A DNA stretch of 64,000 bases. Origin: Xiphias gladius (taxonomy: Eukaryota; Chordata; Actinopteri; Istiophoriformes; Xiphiidae). The notes under the pieces were generated by a model. That model had not been told where the DNA came from, made no database searches, and saw only the letters and a program-made list of their open reading frames with translations. Positions 12,101-22,599 of the stretch are shown one piece after another. The DNA lies in assembly GCF_016859285.1 (NCBI RefSeq), contig NC_053400.1, forward strand, positions 18,554,046 through 18,618,045, written 5' to 3'. The number at the start of each line of letters is the position of its first letter. Within the stretch, counting starts at the first letter, position 1. The position numbers were made by a program, and so were the translations under genes.

Positions 12101-15100
12101 ATTTGGAAGCATTTAAAAACAAGTGGTAAATGACAAGCCGACTAATGACTAAAAACTATTTATTGCTGCACAGCTGTCTGTCCCCTTTTCACTGCCTGTC
12201 ACCTGAAAGCCTGGACTGGAACTGCTCAACATAATCACTAATCCCTGAGGTGGACAGTTTCCAGTGAAGTCTGAAGGTTTGACTGTGGAAAGGTGCTTAC
12301 TCTTACAAGCAGGTGAATTTGTTCATGCTCACTCTACCTGCTCAATACGGATTCTTTCTCTCTCAAGCCTCTCTCTCTCCAAGCGCTCCCTTTCCAGTTT
12401 TTGTCTTTCCATCTCCAGTCTCTGGCGCTCCCTGAGCAGGTTCTCCCGTTCTTCACGCTCCCGCAACAGACGTACCCGCTCCCGTCGTTCTCGTTCGGCA
12501 ATCTCACGCCGCCTAAAGAAAGACAAGAAAACATCCATCATCTTACAACTTTAGAACAATAGATAACAATACAAGCACACCTAAATTTTAAATCCAAAAA
12601 ATGTTTAAACTGTGTACTGTTCCAGGATACCTGCGCAACTCTACGGCTCTACGGACACGCTCCAGACGAGCCATCCGTTCACGCATCCTCTGCTCCTTCA
12701 TCTTTTCAAAAGGAAGGATGTCTTTGTCTTCCCCCTTGTTAGTAAAAGGTCGCTGTTTGTCTTTCATCATCTCTAACTGGGAGGGGAAAATAGAAATTGA
12801 ATTTAAAAAGGAAAAGCTCATAGGTGAAGCATGGTAAAAGAATATACAAACTTATGTGTCCGTAGAATCAAGAGTTTCATACCTCTTCAGGAGGAATCAA
12901 CCATTTTGGCCGCCTTTGAATATTCATGTTGAGAGGGGGCTAAAAAAAAAAAAGAAAAAGAAAAAGTTTTAAATCATATTAACATCTTCTGATCTTCTGA
13001 CAAAATTTATAATATCCTTTAAAAATATAATAAAATCAAATACAAATAAAAGGTCTTACTTTATCAAAATACCTGCCCCTTCTGAAAGGTCTCATTTTGC
13101 CAAAGTTAAAATCTCCTTTGGCATGATCTACCACCACCATCTTGCCTGGGCTCTTTGTCCCTATAGAAAAAGAAAATAATTATCAGTGAGAACAGACATA
13201 TGCCCATTAAATAACTGTATTGGATTCTCTAAATTAATGATGGGAAGAGGTTTAAAACCTACGCCCATGCTTTCTGTCATCTTTCTTCGAAGAATCTTGT
13301 CCCAAGTTAGATGAAACAGACTCAGATTTTCCGCTTTTGGCCTCCGGTTTCTTGGATAAATCTTTTTCTTTTTCTGAAAGTTTATCTGATTTCTTGTCTT
13401 CTTTTTTGTAAGATGGCTGTGCTCTATGTGTAAGGAGAACAAAAGAATAAGTGTGCTTTCAATCCAACAAAGGGTCAACTTTTCAACTTGTTCTATCACT
13501 CACTTGTTTGTCCATTTTATCCCTATGGAACTGCGCTTGTCACTTGATTTGCTGGAACCTGCTTTGTCCTCTGCTTCTTTCTTTGAGGGCTCTTTTTTGA
13601 ATGGATCATTTTTGGCCTGGAAAAACAACAGAAGTGAAATATAAAATGGACAAAGGCCCACAATTTTTCCATACATAAATGGAAAGTGTTAGACCAATTA
13701 AAGTCTCTTCGAAAACAATTTCATCTGCTTCTTAACTTACCCTTTCAACATATATCTGCTGTCCATGGAGCTCTGTGCAGTCTAGGTGGGAGACGCACCG
13801 TGTCACTTCTGTACTTGAAGACATAGTCACCAAGCCGTAACATTTTGAACCAGGACTGCGAGCATTTGTAACCACCTTGGCACTTAAAACCTTGTGGCAC
13901 AAATTTTATTTTATTATTTTTCTATGACACTGAACATAAAATGAATGATTGAGACATTCAAAATAAGCAACCACTTATTCCAAAAAACTGCACTCATTAT
14001 TTACCTTCCCATATTTACCGAACAGGTTCTTCAGATCAGCTGCTTTGGTGTTCGAGGACAGGCCACTCACCCATATGTTACGAGAAGAGCTGCTGTTGCT
14101 GCTGCTGACGACTCCTGATCAAAGATGTTTTCCAAAAGACAGTCAGTCACATCGGGGAATCCAAAAAAATAGATATTGAATCAAGTTGTCAAAAAAATTA
14201 TTTCTAAAAAAATTTGGACAATATCTTACCCTTTTCATCTTTTGCAGCTTTTCCATCTCTGTCTCTTGAAGAGCTACGAAGCAAATGTTGCAACAACAAA
14301 CAGATGAAAATGAGTGAAGGTAAATAAAACCCTGATGTAAAGTGATAGACATACATCTAGTGGATTAAAAACAACATATTTTGTACTTTTCAGAAAAAAA
14401 AAAAATCCTGTAGGCAAGGCGTGGATCTGAATCAATGTCTCAAAGGCTTCATTGCTTTTCCAGTGGTGAGATGGGTCAAGTTGTCAGCCAATTTATTCCC
14501 TGGACCAATGAAATCTTCGGAGGTTTGTTCAACTTCACAGCGAATCATTTGACCAAAAACAGAGCGAGAGAGAGAGAAAAAAAAAAAAAAAAAAAAAAAA
14601 CTGCCATCACGAGGACTAATGCTCTTTTACAATGCCTTGTGTGGAAACTGGAAAAGGCTTTAAAACTGCTGGAAAGGTGAAAGTAACAAAATAAGAGGTG
14701 TTTTCTCAGCTCCTGGTTAATGTCACAATTTAACCAACTTCAGAAAAATAAATCAAAGTAGTAAATGGCAGGATTAGGTACATCAGTGAACATTTCCCTT
14801 ATGGCACAAAAAAAAAAAAAAATCTTGAGGCTACCCACAATGTTGCGTTCTTAGTGAGCTGGACTTGGTAGTAGTATCAAAGAACTGACATAGAAAGACA
14901 AACCTCTTTGCTTGACCTGATGCCCCAGTAGTGGAGGGGCCTTTCTTCCCAGTATCCTTTTCTTTATCTCCCGTTTCGGCTTTCTTCAAGGAGTCTCTGC
15001 CGTCTTTCTTCATGGGCTCACACCTGGATCCATCATCTTTCTTACCATCTTTGTGGCCCTCTGTCTCTTGCGCCTTCATGTCATCATCTGGGCCCATCTC

Positions 15101-16951
15101 AGCAGAGGCCTCTGGCTCATCAGTGCCCTTCTCGGCATCTGGATCTGGAAGTTTCACATGTTTACCTGTTTCCAGGAGATCGTCACCATCAACATCTAGG
15201 GTGATGGCATCTTCATTTGGGATTGAGACGGATAGGTGATCATCCTCAGCTTCTTTAGAGGAATTCATGGCTTCAGCATCCATCTCAGCCAGTTCGGTCT
15301 CCTCCTCTGGGTCAGCATCCTCATCCACCTCTGGGTCAGCATCCTCATCCACCTCTGGGTCAGCATCGGCATCGACCTCTGGCTCAGCCGCTGCATCCAC
15401 CTCTGGCTCAGGCTCTGAAACAGCTTCTGACTCAGGTTCAGCCTCAGCCAGGGCCTCAGCCTCAGGCTGAGCGAGGCTGTCCTCACAGGGTGCAGGCTTA
15501 GAATTTTCACGAGTACCATCATCTGTATCAGTTACATCTGAGGGATTTAATAAGGATAAACATGGCAAAACACAACTTTTAACATTCACATGTCGCATGT
15601 TACTTGACCTAAAGAGTAGAATAGAAAGCACATTTAGTGTTAATGGTCATCGGGGGCGTAGACACCACAGGAAGACACAACACACAATCTTCACTGAAAA
15701 TGGGGGGTGATTCAGTGCTCTTCATTTCTTGACACATGTAAGGTACTGATTCATTTTCAGTTCATACTGAACGTGCAATTCCAGATGTTTCCTACAATAT
15801 TTGGCAGTTCTCCAGTTGGGAATCTTGGGATAAAGTTCAAATAAGGAAGAAAAACTCATCAGTTCATCCTTCAGTTTTCTCCATTATGCAAAATGCATCC
15901 CCAGCTGGTCAGTCCATGGAAAGTCATCTGAGTTTCAGGAAGTCTTGAACATCCTCCATTATTTCTTCAATATCAATGTCATCAAAGTCTATCAGCAGAT
16001 TTGAGAACACTCTGAAAAATTATTTTTCATCATCAAATCCAACCTGCTGTAATGTGTCTCATCAACTGTACACAACTGTAATCAAAAAGTGTGTCCCTTT
16101 GGTCCTAACAGTCTGTCCTTGGCAGTCCCACTCCACTCTGTATGTCAGATCTCTTCACTGCACATATGTTTGGGGTGCTTTCAGCCGGCAGCTTTGTGGA
16201 ATTTTGATGGATGTTGTCTGTGATGAATGTATGAAGTCTCTTGATCTTTCAGCTGCCTGACACAAGGCCTCAGCATCTTTATGAAGTGTTTCGAGGAGTC
16301 TAGCGGTCCTTGAGCTACCCAAGTTCCAGCCTCATTCACAGGCCGTCTCACCTGGCAAGGCCTGTAATAAGGTGTCTGATTCCTGTTGTAAAGGGAGTGA
16401 AGTATTCGGACCCACCCTGTTCAGTGGTCTGTCCACCAGTGTTGTCAATCAAAATGTCAGCGTGAAAGTGTAATGATCCTTGAGTTCTACAAGTTGTTGC
16501 TTCTTCCAATTCACTAGACATAATAAAATGTCAGCTTGTTTGTGAACCTTCACTCTTTGTTTCCATGGGCAATGCAGGAAGTTGAATGCCAGAGGATATG
16601 GAAACCCACTCAATCAAACAGAACTTTTATTTAAAATATTTTGAGTAATCCAGGGAAATTGGGTACCGTAGTCAAGGCAACCCACATCCAATGTGTGTAG
16701 TAAATGTGAAAAAAACTGGAGTTGTTCTTCAGAAATGTCTTCATTAAGCATGTCCTTATTGCTCCTTTTAGTGTATTCTGACCTAGATAACGCAGTAGCT
16801 AGCAAAAGAATGATATACCACTAAGTCATCATAAGGTGTTAGCTGTAAAAAAGAAACCTAATGTTAGCATTGGTCATTAGTATGCTAGCATACATACCTT
16901 TTTCTGATTCGTACTCTTCAGTTTCCTGGAAAAACAAAAAAACATACAAAA

Positions 16952-16983
<32 letters not shown>

Positions 16984-19039
16984 CACACTTGAAGTGAGAC
17001 CACAAATGTTTCCGTGCAAGAAGCACAGCAACAAAAGGGAAGTTCTGGCTATTTTATAGAAATAAGTCATTATTTATTTCAGTGGTTTTTCTGTATAAAA
17101 TTATATGCTTATACTTTGACTCAATGAAGCAATCCCACAGCTACAAGGTGTAGTTTAAAACTAAGTGCTGACAAATACATAGTCTATGTTTTTGCCAATA
17201 ATTTTACAGAAGTTTGTGACATTGTATTCCGTTATTGTGTGTTAAATGGAACTGGAGAAAAAAGGTCTGTATTACAAGTATGAGAACTTCATAAACAATA
17301 CTATGTAGCATGTTAAGAGCAGTTAAGTATCTTTACTGCTTCCTGTCACACATTTTCTAACACTCTTTCAGACTTTAAGACTGACTTCCTAGCAACCACT
17401 AGAACTCTTGTTGGAATGGATAGATGTTTGTGTGGTCTCCTTTGGCAACTCAAAAATTCAGGTTAGAAAGAGCTTTTTGGTGATCAGATACACACTTGAC
17501 CAAAAATACTTGTTCAAAACAATTCACTGCCAACTACTAATGCACAACAACTTCCTACAAAAATGGCTTAAGATGATCACTGTGTGATATCCTTATATCT
17601 GTATCTAGACAATTTGGCAGGAGAGGGTTAAAAAAAAAAAAAAGAAAAAAAAAATCAACAGATTTGTGGCAAACATTAACAACAGAATTTTGTGCCACAG
17701 TCACCTTGGAAAACACATCTTCTGCTGTGGTGTCCGCATCTGAATCCATTTTTTTCCCTGAAGGGTGAAATAAATAGAGAAATGAAAAATCAACATGAAA
17801 AAAAAACAACAAAAAAACATACGGACTTGATTCGCTACCCTGTCTCATTAACGAAATCAAAAGCAAGATTACCTTTCGCTTTTCCACCCTTCCGAGGTGA
17901 TGCATCACTTGAAAGCTGGATTTGAAAGTTTTCTGGGTCTCCACCTTCATCTTCAACAGCCTTGGGGAAAAAAAAACAACTAATAATTTAATAAAAGTCG
18001 AAAATCAGTTAAAAATGGAATTTATAAAAAACCCAATAGAGTAACAACTTATAACAAATATTTGCAGGTTCCTGATTCTCAAATTCTCAATTTGATGCTT
18101 TTCTTTGTCAAACATGGTTTTCAGCTGAATATCTTTGGGGTTTTGACTGTTAGTTGGACAAAACAAGACATTCTGAAATGTCACTTTGATCTCTTGGAAA
18201 CTGCAACAGGCATTTTTCCAGTATTTTTTTGACATGTCATAGACAAAACGAATAAATGATTAATCGAGAAAATAATCAGCAGATTAATCGATGATGAAAA
18301 TAATCTTTGCTGCCCTAATACCCAAATTTCAATTCTGAAAACCTTTAGGGCAACTGGTTCATATCAAATATGTTCATCTTATTCACTGTATGTTCGAACT
18401 CTGCTGCTTGAAAGGCAAATAAAGAGTTTTTCTGGCAGAATTGAATCATTGCATGTCACAAAATCCTGTTAAACTTTTTAAAAATCAACATCAAACCAGC
18501 AAACAGCACTAAATATAGTTGCACTAAATAAAGAGTTATGTGAATTCTGACATCTCTTCATATATCCATCTAGACCTTCTATTTCATATACTGAAAACAA
18601 TTCATAGATAAATAAGGAATATTTCAGTTCATATGTTGGATGGAACATAATTCACCCAGACCAATCGAGAAAAAAATCTAACAAAGTTGAAACACAGATC
18701 TGCTGCCGTTCCATTTAAATTCACCCTTAGATGAGCATGTGCATGGTTCATAAATCATTTAACAAAACAGCATGATACATTTTCTTTCAACAGCTGAACT
18801 CAATCACGTCCAATCTGCTACTGTGAGCGCTCAACATACTTGATCACGTACAGCCTTAAAGGTTCAGTAATATTAACATTATTCACGTCATTTTGAGCCC
18901 TTTCCTGTCTGTTTGGAGACCCCTCATTTGATTTAACGCTAAATTTACATTTTAAAATAATGTTTGTTGTCGTTACAGTATCATTTCCCCCCGGTATTCA
19001 TTCAAACTCAAGTAGCTCACACACAAACTTCTTTACCAA

Positions 19040-19124
<85 letters not shown>

Positions 19125-19441
19125 CTGTTTACCTAAGGTGTTGTTAGGATAAGTTGACATATAAAGCTAAACTGAGCCAGCGGTCATATCGGTGGTTAAC
19201 GTTAACTGTTCAGCTAACAGGAAACCTGTCACAACATTAGCTAACGTTAGCAATCCTGCATCGCATTCACGCTTACTCGCACAGAATGGCTTGGTTTTTC
19301 AGCTACCTGTCTCAGTCTTGCAAGAAGGACGCTCTTTACACCAGAAGTGTCCAAATTCCTTCGCTTGAGCTCGGATTTAAGATCAACAACTCTTAATTCT
19401 GTTATTTTCTTGGACTCTGTGGAAATGGCACCCGACGCCAT
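8796..19441 (-). CDS. sltm: SLTM, SAFB-like transcription modulator (complete, 20 coding exons)
   Basis: This is a nuclear SAFB-family protein that binds scaffold-attachment DNA and RNA and represses transcription. Exons (all -): 19307-19441, 17873-17960, 17705-17757, 16898-16925, 14904-15537, 14230-14273, 14005-14114, 13741-13890, 13504-13616, 13263-13423, 13060-13160, 12883-12939, 12631-12776, 12338-12512, 11852-11976, 10819-10992, 10081-10392, 9834-9972, 8999-9153, 8796-8907. All junctions are GT-AG and in phase, giving 3012 nt and 1003 residues, close to human SLTM (about 1034). Domain order: SAP (about residues 11-45), acidic region with an 8-residue repeat, the SLTM block [17 protein letters not shown], one RRM (about 340-415), Lys/Glu linker, long Glu/Arg coiled coil, and an Arg/Gly/Pro-rich tail ending [12 protein letters not shown]. 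Tail and RRM resemble SLTM more than SAFB/SAFB2, and the RNF111 neighbour agrees. The start is the ATG at 19441, directly ahead of the SAP domain. Confidence 0.96.
9395..9715 (+). mobile_element. Degenerate copy of a teleost MITE-like repeat (SLTM intron 18)
   Basis: The segment from GGATTATTTTCATCATC through AAATGTCAGAAAAAGTGAA to ATTCAATCGACTAATCTTCA follows the layout of a very common teleost short repeat. That repeat starts with ATTATTTTCATTATCGATTA-type sequence, has an AAATGTCAGAAAA core, and ends in a CGATTAAT motif. It has no coding capacity. A second copy lies in the opposite orientation at 18000-18320. Confidence 0.6.
12338..12776 (-). CDS. sltm: SLTM exons 13-14: Glu/Arg coiled coil
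   Basis: Exons 12631-12776 and 12338-12512 encode [20 protein letters not shown], then [20 protein letters not shown] and [20 protein letters not shown]. This charged helix continues into exon 15 ([20 protein letters not shown]). The same helix is strongly conserved in SAFB, SAFB2 and SLTM and is thought to mediate self-association and nuclear speckle or scaffold contacts. Confidence 0.95.
12883..12939 (-). CDS. sltm: SLTM exon 12: 19-codon, phase-neutral linker exon
   Basis: The peptide is [19 protein letters not shown], with phase 0 at both ends and consensus splice sites. It lies between the FRRGRYFDK segment and the coiled coil. I do not recall a matching segment in human SLTM, so it may be lineage-specific, and it could be skipped without changing the frame. 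Confidence 0.85.
13741..13890 (-). CDS. sltm: SLTM exon 8: second half of the RRM
   Basis: This is an exact 150-nt, phase 0-0 exon. It encodes [19 protein letters not shown] followed by [17 protein letters not shown] and [20 protein letters not shown] is the RNP1 strand, as in SAFB and SLTM. The exon ends exactly where the RRM fold ends. Confidence 0.95.
14005..14114 (-). CDS. sltm: SLTM exon 7: first half of the RRM
   Basis: A short Ser-rich linker ([10 protein letters not shown]) leads into the RNP2 strand IWVSGL and helix 1, [15 protein letters not shown]. The RRM of SAFB-family proteins binds RNA through RNP2 and RNP1. The donor is phase 0. Confidence 0.95.
14904..15537 (-). CDS. sltm: SLTM exon 5: acidic region with tandem 8-residue repeat
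   Basis: This large exon of 634 nt encodes a Glu/Pro/Ala/Asp-rich segment. It contains units such as [24 protein letters not shown] and DPEVDEDA, then the conserved stretch [18 protein letters not shown] and a Lys/Asp-rich segment ending [12 protein letters not shown]. The latter two match mammalian SLTM closely, which fixes identity and frame. The donor is AAGAG|GTTTGT, phase 2. The human protein has a Glu-rich but non-repetitive stretch where the tandem units lie. Confidence 0.95.
15298..15415 (-). repeat. sltm: 24-bp coding minisatellite in SLTM exon 5
   Basis: The plus strand shows about five head-to-tail copies of a 24-bp unit (CCTCTGGGTCAGCATCCTCA plus four bases). The two central copies are identical and the outer copies have diverged. 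The unit is a multiple of three, so a change in copy number adds or removes eight acidic residues without a frameshift. Confidence 0.9.
15720..16470 (-). pseudogene. Decayed protein-coding relic of unknown family in SLTM intron 4
   Basis: Several short minus-strand blocks look translated but are broken by stops and frame changes. Block 1 (about 16358-16468) includes [16 protein letters not shown]. Block 2 (about 16158-16316) includes [20 protein letters not shown]. Block 3 (about 15924-16005) includes [20 protein letters not shown]. Block 4 (about 15735-15860) includes [20 protein letters not shown]. They follow one another 5' to 3' on the minus strand, which suggests one old gene or transposase that has lost its frame. 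No family could be assigned. Splice signals of the host gene skip the region. Confidence 0.4.
16944..16983. repeat. A-rich homopolymer run, SLTM intron 4
   Basis: A run of about 35 A residues lies just upstream (in gene direction) of the 28-nt SLTM exon 4 and reads as T on the minus strand. It lengthens the polypyrimidine tract before that tiny exon. A similar A run lies at 14578-14600. Confidence 0.9.
18000..18320 (-). mobile_element. Second copy of the MITE-like repeat, inverted (SLTM intron 1)
   Basis: The end ATTAATCGAGAAAATAATCA, followed by CAGATTAATCGATGATGA and AAATAATCTTTGCTGCCC, is the reverse complement of the start of the same repeat family as at 9395-9715. The internal part (GACATTCTGAAATGTCACTT) is diverged. 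Confidence 0.65.
19045..19123. repeat. (GT)n microsatellite, about 39 units, SLTM intron 1
   Basis: This is an uninterrupted GT dinucleotide run about 180 bp downstream of SLTM exon 1, reading (AC)n on the transcribed strand. The Cys-Val frame across it is an artefact. Confidence 0.97.
19307..19441 (-). CDS. sltm: SLTM exon 1: start codon and SAP domain
   Basis: It encodes [20 protein letters not shown] and onward through [16 protein letters not shown] to ARLRQ. The pattern of two amphipathic helices joined by a Gly-Val-Lys turn is the SAP DNA-binding motif, which contacts AT-rich scaffold-attachment DNA. The donor after Gln45 is phase 0. The N-terminus before the SAP domain is about 10 residues shorter than in human. 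Confidence 0.95.
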
Positions 19442-19500
19442 TTTACCTCAAGATTACTGAATCGTGCGCGTGCGTGCGCAGACCGTTTTGCCAAACTTCT
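19442..19500 (-). promoter_or_regulatory. sltm: SLTM core promoter / 5' UTR region
   Basis: The sequence immediately upstream of the SLTM start codon is CpG-rich within AT-rich surroundings and contains GCGCGTGCGTGCGCAG at about 19465-19481. This resembles an NRF1-type alternating GCGC motif. No TATA box is evident. The transcription start cannot be fixed from sequence alone. Confidence 0.45.
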
Positions 19501-21314
19501 TCTTCGTTGTCTTTATTTGTCGTCATTAAATGTCACGCCGCCACATATTGGGGGGGAGGAATCAGTGAATGAATAAATGAAAACAAATCGGTGTCCCATA
19601 ACATATTCCAGAAACAAAATCCCAAGCCACTTTCCCATTTAAATGCCATTCATTAATTTCATTCAACCACACGTTCATTCCCTAATTTAATGGAAAACTA
19701 GAATGGCACTCAGAGAGCGCAGACCAACGCATATAAAAACAATATACACCAGACTCCAGAGGAAAAAACAATCAAATTCATAGTAAATGATCCAGATCTG
19801 CCCCAAAAGTTAACTGGTTCTTTCATGGTCCATGCCCAATGCAAATCAGTTCAGTAGTTTTTACGTAAACCTGCTGACAAACAAACAAACAAACAAACAG
19901 ACAAAAGTGATCACATAACCTCCCTGGCGCAGGTAACTATTGATCATAAGGTGGTTTCGGTACTGAGTGTTAACTTAAGGTCCCCTTCACTTCAACATCG
20001 CAGCTTGTATCCAACATAGTTCCGCAGACAAACTGTTGAGTTTTCCCACCATTTTTAATTTAATTTGAGTGCTTTGCAGAGAAGCTGACAAGTCTTCTTT
20101 ATAGTCTACAGAATTTTTGCTGTTACAAAAAAAGCATTGACACAGGCCTTGTGATCTATGGTGTGGAATATAATCTTTAGCAAAGAATGTAAAATGTTTA
20201 GTCCAAAGTGGCCTGCACAGATTCCTCCCTTTTTCAGCCCACATGTACCCAGCTGTTGCTTTTGCACAGACTATATTCAGTCTCTTCTCTGTCTGTCTGT
20301 ATTCATAAGTTATTTAAGCTCTCTACCTAATCCTATCCTAAATTTTCCTCGCCCGCCTCAGATACTTATAACATGTAAGTCTACTGGTACAAACTAGTGT
20401 TCAATAAGCAAGATCTTGGCTTGTGTTGTTCTGCACCTATACTTTGTCAACCATGCTCTAAATGTCTTCTTGTTCCTATTCTGTACCCATCCTCAAGTTA
20501 TTTTCATCATTTGTATGTGTAAATTTGCTTGGTTAAACTTATACTTTATGATGCAGAAATGTCTTCCCAGTTTCTCTCTGTGGATACACAACTGGACTCC
20601 TTAGATCTTCTTCAGGTCCATCTTAGCTGTGAACTCTGGACCATAGGTCTTTTTTTAAGATCAAAGCAGACGGCAAGTCATTGATGCATTCAATAATTTC
20701 TATAATATTTGTTAGAATAATAAAATGTCAGTACTCTCTGAATAATATAATTCATAATGGTACGGGTATGCAGGTAACAGGTATGGCCTAGCTATTCCTC
20801 ACCATATAATGATAGTTGACAACACTGAAAGATCTACCGTCACGCTAAAGACTTTTCAGAGACACAAATAAATTTTAATTCCATAACTTTACACTCACAC
20901 ATGAGCTGCAACCCCAATAAATCTCACACGCTCACCAAATTCAGTAATGTAGCACCCTAAGTCTTGACAACTCATTGAAACTGAACATGAATTGTATTGA
21001 TAGAATCATACTGACACATTTACAGTCCTTCATATTTTACAAAAACAAGTACATCTGTACGTTTCTTATATGTGACCAGGTTTGTTTCTGTGAATGCTCG
21101 TGTGCCAATTAAATGTCATCTTTCTCTACGTTTTAATTCCAGCAAGTAAAACTCAGCATCCGCATATACAAACACTCATGATGATTACATCCAAAGATAA
21201 TTAGTGAGCGGCAGTGCCATGTTTAAACCCAAAGCATTTGCTCTTCCCTTCCTATCTGGGCTGAGTGTCAATCTCATTTCTACAGAATGCTTGGCGGATG
21301 ATCTGATGACATAA

Positions 21315-21560
21315 ACATGTGGTTCCCAACCCACCACAAGGGGTCACAAGATAATTACTGGGATAATTTATCTAAATATAAAAATTTAAATTATGTTTTC
21401 TTTGCTGACATTTCTCCAGTCTTTTCCTTTTTCTTGTGAAATACTGCATAGATTTATGTCAGGAATCTAAAAAATATTCTAATTAAACAATGTGAGAAGG
21501 GAAATCCCCTCTCTGACTGAACTGTTCACAACTTGAGGGGTCACATGCGACTTCACATTA
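21315..21560 (+). mobile_element. Short dispersed teleost repeat with a GTGGTTCCCAACCC start
   Basis: The block opens TGTGGTTCCCAACCCACCAC, followed by GGGGTCACAAGATAA, and closes with GAGGGGTCACATGCGAC. This matches the layout of a well-known fish repeat in which a 'wrong side' GGGGTC segment follows GTGGTTCCCAACC. A decayed reverse-strand relative is at about 56385-56450. Confidence 0.5.
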
Positions 21561-21939
21561 TCCAATAACATATAATGTCAAGACACTGTGTTTCTCTGTA
21601 AACATCACTCATTACACTATAAATCTTGTGTTAAAGGGTGCCATATTGTCTGGTATGTAAAATTTAAATATAGTTATTTCTGCATTGTGTGAATATTAAT
21701 GGGAGTGAGAAAAGTCAGTGCATGGGTTATGTGACTGATTTTTCAGGAGCATTTTACCCATTCAGTGGGTAATGAGTGGCCATCTCAAATAATGATTCTT
21801 TGCAACCTGAATAGGGATTGTTGGTGTATTTATGTTATATATGAATAATTTATACTTGGTAGGATTATTTATGCTTCTCAATGACAGTGTGTCATCTGTC
21901 AAGAGTATCTGTCTTTTCATGTCACCCCAATTTGTGCAA

Positions 21940-22190
21940 TTACTAGTGATGGAAAGCAGCTACACAAGTACTGCTTATTAGTACAATTTTGAGGTACTCG
22001 TACTTTACTGAGTATTTCCGTTTTCACCTACTATATACTTCTACTCCACTACAATTCAGAGGCGAATACTGTACTTTTTACTCCACTACATTTATCTAAC
22101 AGCTGTAGTTACTGGATACTTTTAAGATTAAGATTTTACATAAAAACACATGATAATGCTATAAAACGCTTTATAAAAGGCAAATACATT
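21940..22190 (+). mobile_element. Short dispersed teleost repeat (CTCCACTACA family)
   Basis: The motifs TACTTCTACTCCACTACA and ACTCCACTACATTTATCTAA, followed by AGCTGTAGTTACTGGATACT, are characteristic of a high-copy short repeat in perciform fishes. No open frame is present. Confidence 0.55.
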
Positions 22191-22599
22191 TTTAAAGATG
22201 AAACCTTGCAACCTGTTTGCTTTATGGCCATCTACAAAAAAACAATGTCAAATTTGGACCACTTATCATGCAATTACACATTTCTTGAGAATCTTGCATT
22301 TGGGGTTTTCAGGTGCTCTACTTTTGTTTCTACATGTCCAACCTACATCCACTAGTGGGCGCGCTAGCATTTGGAATCGAGGATTCAGTGAAGTGATACA
22401 TGCAAAACAATGACAATCAACTTACATCATCATCAATACATGGGAGTACAGACCTATAATTACACAGCGCGTATTGTGAGCTCTACAAACAGGACGAAGA
22501 GAGAATAAACCTTTTTTTTTTTTTTTTTTTACACACCCTCTGCTTTGAAAGGGATTAAGTCAGGCTGTCGCAAAGTATCGTAAACTAGGCGATGGTTAG

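Larger units (their letters stand above)
19501..22560. other. Intergenic region between the divergent SLTM and RNF111 promoters
   Basis: No coding exon was found. It contains an (AAAC)n run at about 19878-19898 and the two dispersed repeats listed separately at 21315-21560 and 21940-22190. A T run sits at 22512-22530. Confidence 0.5.

Noticed and set aside
15267..15470. Ser/Ala-rich plus-strand frame
   Set aside because: It is the antisense shadow of the acidic repeat in SLTM exon 5. The minus-strand frame matches SLTM and has proper splice sites.
18964..19152. Cys-Val repeat reading frame
   Set aside because: It is a translation of the (GT)n microsatellite in SLTM intron 1.
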